Shown here: in pieces, positions 32,301 to 47,300 of the stretch
How positions within the stretch are numbered: position 1 is the stretch's first letter
Layout of the letters: every line of letters starts with the position of its first letter
Assembly: GCF_041381155.1 (NCBI RefSeq)
Contig: NC_091135.1
Span: forward strand, 6,501,620 to 6,565,619
From: Argopecten irradians
Taxonomy: Eukaryota > Mollusca > Bivalvia > Pectinida > Pectinidae
DNA: 64,000 bases
Direction: 5' to 3'
Notes under the pieces: generated by a model
Told to the model about the DNA's origin: nothing
What the model saw: the letters and a program-made list of their open reading frames with translations, nothing else
Databases searched by the model: none
Made by a program: the position numbers and the translations under genes

Positions 32301-35300
32301 CTTTAAATGTTTAATAGTACAACAAATTTATTCAAAAGGAGAAAATATAACATTTATATAATTTTAACATGAAATAGCAACATTTTGTGTTTGATTCGTT
32401 AAGTGTTAGCTAGAAAGAGTTTGCAACATCTTGGCATCAATAATTACACGGAATGTTGAAAATATGCATGCTAAAATATTAATTATTTATTGTTACTTCA
32501 TTGTGGTGTACAGGACTCTAGGTAATTCTTATAAGTGAATCACTAATGTATTAAAGATTTTTTTTCAGAATATTAGTTTTCTAATCAAATTAATTGCTTT
32601 TCAACAAATTATTTCTCAGAGTGAATAAGAACAATGACAATTAAATAATGAGCACAGTATCACTCTAATTATCTCCCTTGTCTCCCCTCTATATCTCATT
32701 CCTTACCACGACATTAAATACATTCAAAAAATTCTTACATTGAAAATATCACAGCTTAGAGAAATTTGTTTTAGTAGAAATATCCTTATTAATAGAAAGA
32801 TTTTTGTTTTAGTTTGAACTGACTAACCCATTAAGATACATTCAAACCTCAGTTCCAATATGGCAAATTAATGTCTGAAACTTTAGATTCAATAATTCTA
32901 ATGTTATATGAATAAATAATGATTTAAGTTTTTTCACAGTATGTTTTATCAATATAATATTTCAATGTTTTAATCAACTGTAGAGAGAAAAGTGTGTCAT
33001 TACGAGTGAAAGAAGTATGAAAGTTTGATCATCATGACCTTGATTAATTATTAATTAAACAACCTTGTTATTTAACTACAATTTTGAAATGTACATTCAA
33101 CAACAGAGCTCAGAAATATATAGTGTTTGATAGATAGATTAGACAATCAGATATGTTGAAGGTCTTTCTCCCACACTTACTACTTTATTAAATTCAGAGC
33201 ATAAATTATAAATCACATAATATATACTTCCTCTGCTGATTTTCATCTTACGAAATCCACAGAAATCCACAAAGTATTATTCTATTAAATAATTACAGAG
33301 CCAATATTAAGTTCCATTGGAATTTGAATCTGTTTTTTAATTGATGTAATATAACATATTTATTTTTTAATCCAAATCATATTTTCTATCACCAATATTC
33401 TACCATATGGTAAAAGTTTTATTTTTGAAAGTTCAATATATCTGTCAGTAATTTAGTGTGGGAGAATTCAGGAAACACAATCAGTTTAGTCAATGTCCGA
33501 CATGTTAATCACAGAGAATAAACTATACATGTACCATCATGTTTGATTTCTCCTGAAATAATAAAATGTTGTCATCCATACAAGCCAAAATATACAAGCA
33601 AGGTTAGAAAGATACTAATGTCATGCAGGGATATCCTCAGATCCATTGTTTTCTATAGCTCACATAAACCGAAAGATATAATTTCTGGGTATAATGTAGA
33701 AAAAAATAGAAATATATGCATATATATAACTCTGGTCTTAATCAGACAAAATACAATGCTGAGTCAGATACTGTAAACCAACTTTTTTTCGCGTGCGATT
33801 TACTTTCGAGAATTTCGCGATCATAGTAAATTCGCGAAGGTTTATCTCCACGAATGCATATAAACCTCGCTTATAATGATATATACATGATATATTTGCA
33901 TTTAATTTTCAAATTCGCAAAAGTTAATCTTCGCGAACTTTTTTTTTTAAATTGAAATCGCGAAATTTAGTAGCCGCGAAATAAAGGTTGGTTCACAGTA
34001 TTTCAGATAAAGATCATTAACCCTTTTTAATATCAATACTGCTATTATAATTTGTCATTTTTAATATTTTCACACATTAATTAGAATTATATTTTTTAAT
34101 TAAAAGCAAATAAACAAAGCAATTTTAAATTGATACTTCATAACCCACTTGATTCCCTTTAATCTTATTAGTCATTCAAGCAGTACTCTAAAAATGAATA
34201 TTAGGTAATAATTTAAAGAAAAATCCACAAACACCATTCTTAACAAATATGTGCAAGATTATGAATGCAACCTTTCAAAAGGAGTTCTGTACCATGACCA
34301 ACACTAGTGAATTTTAATTATTGTTGAAATATAATTCAGACACACAATTTAACTTAATAGAATCTACAAAAAAAACATTTACCACTCAATGAACCTGTAA
34401 AATAATAGACACCACAATTACAACAATGATTGAATGAAAATCATTTATCAGTTATTTTATTAGAAAATATCTATTAAGTCTTATTATTTGCTTTTGATGG
34501 TAATAATTAAGCCGAATGCGATGTCAAATGTTTGGATATATATGATAAAAGTCATTCCCATGGAAATATGATGGCGTGCTCACAAACACATGAAATCACA
34601 AACATGAATTCAGAAATAGTTTTTAGCATCGAATTTGAAAAAATAATCTAAAATATGTTTCATTCAATAATATTAATATACCAAGCAGCTGTAAGCAAAA
34701 TGAAAGTGCTGCAGCAATATCGTGAACTCTAGTCTAGTAGCTTTTAAAACATATTTTGGTGTAAAAAAGCAGTATAATATTAAATAATTTCTCTATAATA
34801 ATTTTTGGCATAAAAAGAAGCATTCCATCAATAAGACACAAAAGCTAAATCATTTTAAATTTATTTTGGTGGTTAGAAGTAAATTGTATATACCTTTATC
34901 CGTCCAAGAAACAGAATAAGAAATTATGTTTTTTTGTGGAAGACACTCGGCAATCTGCCGTTGTTTTAAGTCGTATAGTAATTCTTGTGCCTTGTGAACT
35001 TTATCTTCTGGTCCAAGGCATTCTGTAAACAATAAAAAAATAAGACATTGTAAGACCATTTTGATTTTTGTATTGTTTATTTTGATTAAAAGGAAACAAA
35101 CAAAACCATTATATGAAAAATTCCTCCATTTAAACCTCCTGATATAATTTTAATTTTAATGATAAATTCATGATGCATTGACAGCATTAATCGTTATTAT
35201 AAAAGAGAATCAATATTATTTTATTCTATTATCATATACAGTTGAAGAACCAAGCTATATCGAAGTCCTCAAGGAATGGAAAGTCTCTTCAAAATATCAA

Positions 35301-38300
35301 GATTTTAATATAACCAATGAAAGATACATAATCAATAAAGAAGACAATGGACATATATGATGGGATAATATAATTTATTTCAAAATAAGCTGAATTTCAT
35401 TACAACCGATTCCAAACTAAGTTGGTTCCACTGTATTTTTTAGTCATATCTATACTACAACTAACTTCATAATAATCTTTAAAAATTTGAAAATTAACTA
35501 CAAGAGTTTAGATAAACATGATAAACAACAGTCACGCCTTGTGGAACTTATTTATCCCATAACGTTAGCTCTATATTTATACCGTGTGACCATTTTCTCA
35601 TCTTCATTCAGACAAACTTAGCACCATATATTGTGTAGTGATATCTTTAGCGATAAAATGTAGTGCTTAGATAGCCAATTTTCTATTGTTTGATACTTTG
35701 AATAAGCAGCTACCTGTTAAACAGTAAATATAATGTTATTTAAAAGAAAATGCGCTATGAAAAGTAGCCCCAAGTTCAAAGCCAATTGAAATCAAGAGAT
35801 CTTGGAATTGACCGTCAGAGGCGCCGTAGGTGGAGTGTGTAAACATAAATGATAACCAACTGCTATGGAATTTATCACATGGTTTTTCCATTGTGATACA
35901 TGCATAGTTATGGGATAATATAATTTATTTCAAAATAAGCTGAATTTCATTACAACCGATTCCAAACTTAGTTTGTTCCACTGTTATTTTAGTCATATCT
36001 ATACTACAACGAACTTCATAATGATCTACAGAATCATTGTGAAATTAATAAAATACATAATGAGAAGATGAAGCCACTGAGTTACTAACTCCCTGCCCTT
36101 CAATAACATTGATGTTTTAGGTTTTAAGAACTCCATTTTAAATACCTCCATCCACCAAACCTGACACAACTTTAGATATTAGTATAAGTTGTTAATAAAT
36201 AAAAACCACACAACAACTGTATCAGAACTACTCACCCATGTATCTTGACAGTTGGTAGTTAGCCTCCAATTTGTCTATGTTCTTGATTACCCTGTTAAAC
36301 CATAAACAGGTCTTCCCTGCTTTCTCCTTATCTAGAGATAACAGACCCATCTGGATCTCTTTTTCTGTCACTATAAGTCAGATGTAACAAAGTGCTCAAT
36401 AAAACTCATCAAATGCACAATACCTTCCTATATAAAAAGATAATATTCGGCATTATCAATAAGATCGTGTTCATGCAGGGGGAAATAAAGCTTTCTTTTT
36501 TTTAAATTCATGTTAAGTGATTTTGTTTATTTAAAACCTGTATAATCTGGGACCTGACCATACCAGTAAAATATCCTGGTTCCAGTGAAATTCAGTCAGT
36601 TTTAGACAAGCTTTACTGTATAATTATATTACATTTATGTTGATGGGTCAAAGAAGTAATATCAACGCTTATATGCCAAATAATTATATTCTTGATTACA
36701 AGTAATTTATTATATATAAACAATATATTATTTGACAATACCTGAGATAATATATTTTTTGGCTGCCTCTACCCCCAGGGCCTGTTCTGCTGACGACTCC
36801 AGTGCAGCTTGCATGATATCACTTTCTTGCCACCATTTTGTTTTTGCTTCTTTACTGGCGTCCTTGTTGCTGCTGATGAAGTCTGGTAGATGTTTACTGA
36901 TTGGGGAGAGTAGATACATGGGAGGGACAGCATTGTTGTCCTTTCTGTACCACCTTTTGGATTAAAATAACGGTAGTATATGAAACACAACAAAAATCAT
37001 GGAGAGGCCAGATAGGCGACACACCGTAGATGGACCATCACTACCACCAAATGCTGGGACAGGAGAAAACAACAAAGCATTAACCTTTTCAAGAGCAGAC
37101 CACCACTGCCACTAAACGATGGGACAGGAGGAAACAACAGATCAGTCACCCATCCACCTCCCACCAAATGCAGGGGCAGGAAAAACAACAGAGCATGCAT
37201 TTACACATCCAAGAGCAGACCATCGCTGCCACCAAATGTTCAGGTAAGAGAAAACAACAGCGCAGCCAGCCATCCAAAAGCAAGGCAACACTGCCATCAT
37301 ATGCTGGGGCGGAAGAAAACAATAGAGCAGTCACCCGTCCAAGAGCACACCACCGGTGCCGCCAAATGATGAGGCCAGTAAAAATAACAGAGCAGTCACC
37401 CGTCCTAGAGCAGACCACCACTGCCACTAAATACTGAGGCAGGAGAAGACAACAAAGCAGTCACCCAAGCTAGAGCAGACCACAACTGCCACCAAATGTT
37501 GTGGCAAGAGAAAACAGGACAGTCACCAGTTCAAGAGCAGGCTAACCCAATATTCCTAGAACTAAATTACATTAGGAAGAGATGTTACTCATCTGCATAA
37601 AAACTACAAATTGGATTATTCAGCTTCACTACCCATTCTATACATCCACAAAAAACTACAAATTGGATTATACAGCTTCACTACCCATTCAGCACATCCA
37701 CAAAAAAACTACAGATTGGATTATACAGCTTCACTACCCATTCAGCACATCCACAAAAAACTACAAATTGGATTATACAGCTGCAATACCCATTCAGCAT
37801 ATCCACAAAAAAAGCTACAAATTGGATTATACAGCTTCACTACCCATTCAGCACATCCACAAAAAAGCTACAAATTGGATTATACAGCTTCACTACCCAT
37901 TCAGCACATCCACAAAAAAGCTGCAAATTGGATTATACAGCTTCACTACCCATTCAGCACATCCACAAAAAACTACAGATTGGATTATACAGCTTCACTA
38001 TCCATTCAGCACATCCACAAAAAACTACAAATTGGATTATACAGCTTCACTGCCCATTCAGCACATCCACAAAAAACTACAAATTGGATTATACAGCTGC
38101 AATACCAATTCAGCAAATTCACAAAAAAAAGCTACAAATTGGATTATACAGCTTCACTTCCCATTCAGCACATCCACAAAAAAATACAAATTGGATTATA
38201 CAGCTGCAATACCCATTCAGCATATCCACAAAAAAAGCTACAAATTGGATTATACAGCTTCACTACCCATTCAGCACATCCACAAAAAAGCTGCAAATTG

Positions 38301-41300
38301 GATTATACAGCTTCACTATCCATTCAGCACATCCACAAAAAAGCTACAGATTGGATTATACAGCTTCACTTCCCATTCAGCACATCTACAAAAAGCTACA
38401 AATTGGATTATACAGCTTCACTACCCATTCAGCACATCTACAAAAAACTACAGATTGGATTATACAGCTTCACTACCCATTCAGCACATCCACAAAAAAC
38501 TACAGATTGGATTATACAGCTTCACCTCCCATTCAGCACATCTACAAAAAGCTACAAATTGGATTATGCAGCTTCACTACCCATTCAGCACATCTACAAA
38601 AAGCTACAGATTGGATTATGCAGCTTCACTACCTACTCAGCACTTCCATTAAAAACCTGCAGATTGGACTATGCTGCTACATCCATAACCAGGAATCATT
38701 CTTTTTCTGCTCTTTTCAGATCTTCCTCAAATAATGAATCTGCACTTCAAAGAACATTAACTTGGAAGCACAATAATTCAATCTGTCATTTACGTACAAT
38801 TTAATATAGTATAAATTGAATCCACTCAGGCATGTCTAAGTTTCATTTTAACAGTAACTATTGAAACAATATGTATTATAGTTTAAGGTCATATCAAAAC
38901 TAAGCATACGAAAAGACGGTTCAGATTTCCATGCAATAATCTGTGAATACTACCTTCCATACGGTTTCAATTTGTAGCCCTGATACAACTGAGAATCTCA
39001 GATAAATCACGACTGGTGTTTTACCTATTATGCTATCTAATATGTAACTTACTTTTGCAGTAATTCTTTAGCTTCAGTTGATTCAATAACCGCAAATATT
39101 TTATCAAATTCCTCAGCATCAATTTCCCTTGTCAGGGATCTGTAGCCATACTTGTGTGACAGAAGAGTCTACAAGAAGCAATTGTTCTTTAATTCAGTAC
39201 AGATGTACAAAAAAACAGCTAGATTTCTCATATTATAAACGTGTACGAATAAATGAAATTAAAAGTATATACAAACATGTTTGCTTTTTTCAATTACTGT
39301 CAAGAATATCATAAAAGAGACTGGAAATAAAACAAAACCCTGAAAAAGCCAGATTGGTATCACAAGCTGAGGTATATTAAATCTTAAGTCTCTTAGAATA
39401 TGAAAAAATGCTGAGGATTCCGTTTGAGTTAGGCTAAATTGAAAGTTTTTATCACCACAAAGTAAGGCCTGGTTCAGAGTTTTTACTCACTACAAAGTTA
39501 GGCCATGCTGAGAGATTTACTCACCACAAATTTAGGCCCAATTGAGAGTTTACTCACCATAAAGTTAGCCCCTGTTGAGTGTTTACTCACCATAAAGTTA
39601 GCCCCTGTTGAGTGTTTACTCACCACAAAGTTAGACCCAGTTGAATGTTTTACTCACCATAAAAAAGTTAGCCTCTGTTGAATGTTTTACTCACCACAAA
39701 TTAAGGCCCTGTTGAGTGTTTTATTCACAACAACTTTAGGCCCTGTTGAGAGTTTTGCTCAACACAAAGTTAGGCCCAATTAAGAGTTTTACTCACACGA
39801 AGTTAAGCCCAATTGAGAGTTTGATTCATTACAAAGTTAGGCACAATTAAGTGTTTTACTCACTCAAATTAGGCCATGTTGAGAGTTTTACTAACCATAA
39901 AGTAAGGCCCTGTTAAGAGTTTTACTCACCATAAAGTTAGGCTTTTTTGAGAGTTTTACACACCACGAAGTTAAGTCCAATTGAGAGTTTTACTCACCAC
40001 AAAGTTAGGCCCAGTTGAGAGTTTTACTCACCACAAAGTTAGGCCCAGTTGAGAGTTTTACTCACCACAAAGTTAGGCCCAGTTGAGAGTTTAACTCACC
40101 ACAAAGTTAGGCCTTGTTGAGAGTTTTACACACCACGAAGTTAAGCCGAATTGAGAGTTTAATTCATTACAAAGTTAGGTCCAATTGAGAGTTTTACTCA
40201 CCACAAAGTTAGGCCCGTTTAAGAGTTTAACTCACCAAAAACTTAGGCCCTGTTGAGAGTTTTACTCACCACAAATTTAGGCCCCGAAAGTTTGGCCTAA
40301 TTGAGAATTTTACTCACCACAAAGTTAGGCCCTGTTGAGAGTTTCTGACACAGCTGGAGTTCCTTCAGACAGAGATCTGTGGTACTGTGGTCATCCATAG
40401 CCTCGTCCCTAACTCCCCATCTCATGTCGACTACCTGGAACTCGTACCCCAGTTCCTGACAGAACGTCTTCACTCTTGGGTATGCCTCACTCATCCATAC
40501 ATTACGCTCGTGCATGGTGTCTACAAGTATAGAGAAATTATAGTTTTAACTGAAAAAATTAGTGTCTGTTTATGTAAATCTATAGACAAAGAATAAGCCT
40601 GGTTCACTGGCTTTAATCGGTATTACTTATAAACAGCTAAGGTCAGTTAAGTATGGCCTCCCCGGTATGTGTTGTGTATGTGTGTCAATGATATGTTTTG
40701 GGAGCCTGCAGTATACTCATCTTGTGTTGTATTCTTATGATAGTGGAACTCTAGTCCTTTTTATAGTGCTATCTCACTGAAGCAGGCTGCAAAAGATACA
40801 GAACAGCACACCTCACCCAAATGGCTTAAAAGGCAAACAGAACAGCACACCTCACCCAAATGGCTTAAAAGGCAACTTATATGAAGATCCAATTAAAACT
40901 TTTTAACATACGATCACTCAGAAGTGAACAATGTTTAAGAGATATGTGTAGATGCGATTATTTTCATTGTATTTGCCTGGGATCTCACACGTTTGCGGTG
41001 TGTGAAGCCTGAGGAACCAAGGAAACTCAGTAACATACATCTAGTATTGAAAACATAACAAATAGGTGGAGTCTGCATACATCTAGTATTGAAAACATAA
41101 CAAATAGGTGGAGTCTGCATCATCTAGTATTGAAAACATAACAAATAGGTGGATTCTGCATCATCTAGTATTGAAAACATAACAAATAGGTGGAGTCTGC
41201 ATCATCTAGTATTGAAAAACATAACAAATAGGTGGAGTCTGCATCATCTAGTATTGAAAACATAACAAATAGGTGGAGTCTGCATCATCTAGTATTGAAA

Positions 41301-44300
41301 ACATAACAAATAGGTGGAGTCTGCATCATCTAGTATTGAAAACATAACAAATAGGTGGAGTCTGCATCATCTAGTATTGAAAACATAACAAATAGGTGGA
41401 GTCTGCATCAACCACTCAACAATCAGCAACAGGTTGTTTTTCCTATATATGTTGGGTTTAGGAAGTGGAGGAGAGCCTGAGTACCTGGAGAAAAACCACA
41501 GACCTGCAGTCTATATCTGGCAATTAAGATAGAAAATAATAAGCAAAATTTATAAGTTCTGCCTTTAGAATTTAAACAATATTAGTACTAGTATATACAC
41601 TAGCTCCGACAGTATATTTCAAATTTTATTAAAATTACTGTTCAATGGTATTTGTTGACTGATGGGGCATAATGTTCTTATTATAACCAAGTCTATTTAA
41701 CACTAAATCATGTAAAAGATTTACTAGAAGAAGTCATAATCACAACATGTTTATCTACATTTTACTCAGGAACTACATCCGGGCAATGTCCTCCTTATCA
41801 TGTAATTGTTAAAATGCTATTAAAGTCTCCTTATTTAAACTCTGATGGAATAGAGCAGTATAATTTGATTCATCATTAGATTGTGAATGGATAAAGGCGA
41901 TATAATGTCCCCTGTGTGGTTAGATCAAAGGGAGATAAGTACTGGGTATTGATAAATTATTGGTCATCAAAGGTTATAGACAAAGTCTGGTTAGCTTGAC
42001 AACAAATTGTAAAAATAATTAATACCTCAAAATTCAAAATATTAAAATCAGATTTTAAAACAAAGACTGAATAGAGGGCAAACTAAACACAAAATCAGAA
42101 AAAACTTTAATAAAATTCCTCTTTGTAACAGGATTTTCAACTCTTAAATGTAATCATGATTTTATTTAAGACAACAAAGCTTTCAAAATATGCACTGCCC
42201 CTAAAGTGTTAAAGGGATTTGAAGAGCCTTTAACATTTTTATATATGACTTTATCTTCAAGATAATGAAATGAAATGTGTGAAATGTCAGGTATTCTGGT
42301 ACAGGCTGTCCCATAAAACAAAGTCACTCTGTTTTCAAGGTATTCAATAAATCTTATATAGATGATAAAGGATTTAAATTGAAGCTCTGAAATGTAAACT
42401 GAGTAGTGTGTAGTTACCGTATATATATATATTGATTTCTGGCCAAGCTTATGTATAAATTTTTAATGACATGAGGAAGATAAGGTAATTTAATTGATAG
42501 AAATATTAATTAAATATTAAATGCCAATGGGAGATAAAATTTGAAATTTTAATGCTTACATGTATTTAAAATGGAGTGCGATATATTATTGGAAATTTGT
42601 GTCCAAACAGGAAAAGAGCTATATTGGTGATATATTGTTGGGGTTAAAATGAAATGTCACACAGCAATTTCAATTAAATAGCTCATCAATTTCTAAAGAA
42701 ACATAGATGATTTTGGATAATTCGAGCAGGTCCATCAATATTTATTTAATTTTGTTCGAACTAACTGAAGGTTTACCATAATTTAATAATAGAAAATATC
42801 ACAACTGCAATTCAATTTAACACTTGCTTTAACAATTGTACAAGTATACTTCTACCTCTACCAAATTATCATTTTGAAAGTCAATATTTATTTTACACAT
42901 ACATATAAATTTCTTTCAAATCATTTAATAAGAAAATATCAGTGTAATGATTTTTATATACTTGGTAGCTGACAGATATTTCATGGTTTTATATTTGCAT
43001 ATCCAGACAGCATTCCTTGTAGGAAGGTCTTGTAACATTGTTTGGCTTATAAAGATACCGTATTTGATCCAATAAACACCCATGTCCCTTTTTGAGGCCT
43101 CACTACAATTGCCCCGGGCATAAGACCCAATTATTAAAACTTTATAGGTTTGCAATAATTTCGTCTTATTAAGCACTTTTTCCTTTTTACAATTTGTTTA
43201 AATGCCCTGTGGACTTATTGGGTCGAATACAGTATTTTCTTACTTAGTGTCCTATCAACAGCCAATAAGGATCATTAAAGGATGTACTAGGATTGAAAGA
43301 TGGAGAAAGTCAGAGTACCCGGAGAAAAATAACCAACCTATGGTCAGTACGTAGCTTTCAAACCTATAACCAAATGGAGGGGGACATTAATCTGAACACC
43401 TAACTACTCAATCACCAACACCCCTAAATTACATGATAAAAATATTTAAAGGGAACAATAACTGAGTGTTAATTAAAGTTTAAGACACATCAAATTTCAC
43501 TGTTGAATCAGGGTATATACTTATTATGTACATGTATATCAGGTGTTTACATTCTGGTGGTTAAATAACCAGATTAAACTAAAGATATAGACATCTTCGA
43601 CAATCTTTAGGCTCTATCTACTAAAGGTCATTAGCTGTCAGATATTTACCAAACTTTTATTTCTCCCCTGTGTAAACACTTTAAAGTGACTAACTATTCC
43701 CTTTACATTTGTAATCCAATATTTCTTAAAATTGGGCAATAAATAAACGTGATGGGATTTAAAACTTGGGATTATTTCTAAGGTACATCATTTGGTCTGT
43801 GTTAACCTTAGAACTATACCATTTAAGTACCCCGGAATCATTGAACAGCTTTACCAGGTACGTTTGTTTGTTTGTGTAGGTCAAAGTGAACAACTAGAGT
43901 CATTTAGAAGTGTCTCTAGTTTTGTAGTAGCTTATTGCTAGTACATCGCAAGAAACATGAACCCAGATGTAATGTTTGGAAAACCCCTAATGGACTGGAT
44001 TTAAGATTACTCCAGGCTATATGATATCAAAAAGCAACATGTATATATAATTCCTACAGTTTTTTTACAGGGTCCAGGGTCCATCGAATTGGGAAATTTA
44101 AGTGGCATAACATGAAATAGGGAAAAATGACTAAATAAAGAAAAACATTATTTTATGATTTAACTGTTTATTTATTGTACATCTGAAATATTTCAAGTTG
44201 ACTGTAGTGTTCATTCAATCATTGTAGACACCTTTATTTTGTTTTTAGTATTCAACATATCACGACAATTTCATACCAAGAATGACATTCAATTTTAGAT

Positions 44301-47300
44301 TCCGATTGGGAATTTTAAGCTACAAATTGGGAATTTTAGCTAAATTTTCGGAGGGGAATGGGTCCCTTATTCGGCCCCAGATTCTACTGTAGGAAAATCC
44401 TGTATATATAAGGTAGCTAGGTAAATATAAGGTAATACAAGTTCAATATGCTGATAGATAAAGAACACTAGGAGGCTGTTTAGTGTATTCAAATAACAAT
44501 GGATGACATCATAGCTATTATGGTTTAACAATTTTCCTAAATGTCATATTTCTGTCAAATTTACTTTGATTCTAAACATGGTGGTTTATGAATTTTGATC
44601 AAAATAAAAGTTTCTAGAGTTCAAATATTCCACACATTGGAATGTTTTGGTTAGTCTAGTTTTACATCTTTCATTAATTAAAAGCCAGGGTCATTAAGGA
44701 CGCATCAGGTTTGATCGTGAAGGAAAGCCAGAGTACCTGGAGAAAAACAACTGACCAATGGTTAATACATGACAAGGGATTCAAACTTGTGACCCAGAGT
44801 TGGAATGCCCACATTCAACAAACAAAAAGATCCCAAAAAACCCTAATCTTCTCATTTCCTTTCGAAATTTACACAAACTGATCGGATGATCCCACTAATT
44901 TTTCAAACAAAGACTAATGCACTGACCTGTAAATGTACTACTTGTGAAGATCCTGACAATTTTGGCAGTTGTCGGTACGTCCACTGATATGTCACCTTGT
45001 AATATCGGACTGACCGGTCCAGAATCTGTGATCCTCTTCATATTCACCCGCGTTTTCTCTCGCACGGTCAGCAACTTCATTGTCTCTTTAATCTTCTCCT
45101 CTAAAAGTTTGTAATCATCCAATAATTTCTGTTTCTTGGCCTTTTCTTCTTCTGTAAGTTGACGTTTACCATCCGGTGTGGTTTCTGGTGTGCCACCAGG
45201 GGGGGCCCTAAAAACATATTTATCGTCATAAAATTAAAAATTAAAAAAAAAATAAAAAATTATATACAAATGAACGTGTATACGGAAATATATAATATAT
45301 CAATGTCTCCGGTTCTGTGTGTTACACACCTGGATTAAATAGAACCTTTATAACAAAACACAATATCAGGATAGAATTAAAATGACAAATATCTTCAGAA
45401 AATCACTGAAATCAGAAATAATCACAATTACAAAATCTTTTAGAATGTATAATATTGTTGAAAAAATTAATAAAAATATTTGAAAAGTTTGGATGTCAAA
45501 AATGTGTATCATATTTGTAATAACACTGTAAGGGAATATATAATCAAAAACTTTACTTAATTTTAAAACCAATATAATGTTAAAACTGGCACGCAATTAG
45601 ATATGAAAATTTCATAACCCTGTGCTTGTATTAAAACCCTGAGCCACAGGGATCTGGCACAAATTTCTAACCAACGCTAGTAGTATATATATTATAGTAT
45701 ACTATTACCGTATTTTTTAACTACTGTTAGAAAATTGTGCTATGTCCATGTGCCCTGAGTTAAATGTTCTACAAATGAGTTTCAATAAGTTGAAATTCAG
45801 TACATGCATTATCTAATGTGCTTATATGTAAAAGTGGAAAGAAGAGTTTTCTAAATATTGATAAATGCACTAAAACAAATTGTAACAACAAATATTAATC
45901 CAAATTAAATAAATTATACAACATGCAGTAATAAATTGTTAGCAGTAAAAAAGGTTTTGTTTTATCTATTTTTCTTTTTCATTTTATATCATTTAGAGCA
46001 CACATTAAAGATACTCCACCGCCGACAGAGCATAAATGATATTCATCATTTGAACAATAATTGGTGTTTAATCGTGTATATATATGCCTAATAAACACAA
46101 AAAATAACATAAATCTATTTATTTCGTCTTGGTGCATGCACAATCATTATTTTATTCTATATATAAAAGATATAGTGCGATGGAATTTTTTCAGGATGCA
46201 ATTAATTATTTTTCATATTTCTAACTTGAAGAAAATTAGAAGCTCAAATTTTTCAATTGTGGAAATGGTGTAAAATAGATAACTTTTGTAACTGAAAAAA
46301 AATACAAAATCGTTTGTTCCTGTTTTAGATAGTGAAAAAATAGCATTTGTCAGCGGTGGAGCATCTTTAAGCAAAATTCTGCGCAAAGTCAAGTTAAGTG
46401 TTTTTTCCTCTTTAAATTCAAATTTACCAAATTCCCATCAAAAACTTTATACCATTACCATCGTTGAAAAGTTTGAGCTTCTAATTTTACTTTAAGTTAA
46501 AAATATGAAAAATAATTAATTGCAGCCCGAAAAAATTCCGTGTCACTATATCCTATATGGAATGAAGTATTAATTGCGCATGCACCAATGGCGAAATAAA
46601 TTATTTTATATTATTTTTTGTGATAATTAGTCATATATATACACGATTAAACACCAATTATTGTTCAAATGTTGAATATCATTTATGCTCTGTCGACGGT
46701 GGAGCATCTTTAAACAAAAATCTGAGGACCATTGGTCATTATAAATTCCAAACTAGGGGGAGATAATTTAATACTAGAATTCAGCTTTAAGATTAATAAG
46801 CATCAAACACTTAGTGTCTGATGGTCACTTTAATTATATCTTAAATGTAAATGTCAGATCAAGCAGAAAATCATTTATATCTTGAAAGAGGTCAGCCTTG
46901 CATCAAATCAGTTGTCATAAATTACTAGTATATGTTCATATATGAATTGAGATGGAATTCAGATGATTTCTATAAATATTTTTCCTAATGTCTTTTAATT
47001 TCATGACAGTTTTGGCCAACTTCAAAGCTTAATATAATATACAGAGACCTCATTCACAAAGGAAATGAAAGCCCTTTACCATATCATAGAGTCTGAGAGT
47101 GTGCTAATACTTGTAACATATATTGGTTATTTGTTCTATAGTGTATTTCCCTATGTGCTGTAAATCCTCATGCAACTCCTAAAATATAAACAGTGCAGAG
47201 AATTAAATGTTAATTACAAAAATCACAGAAAACGATGATAAACTCTTAATACCATATACAGTATAACTTGTTAAAACCTGCCCTTTTCCAATCCGTACCC

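Noticed and set aside
37582..38804. Plus-strand open frames of 356, 397 and 268 codons with LDYTASLPIQHIHKK repeats
   Set aside because: All three frames are open because a stop-free 53-bp noncoding unit is repeated. The period is not a multiple of three, the frames are antisense within intron 5, and codon use is meaningless.
37033..41411. A CRISPR-like array
   Set aside because: The repeats are contiguous minisatellites without unique spacers, in an animal genome and inside introns.
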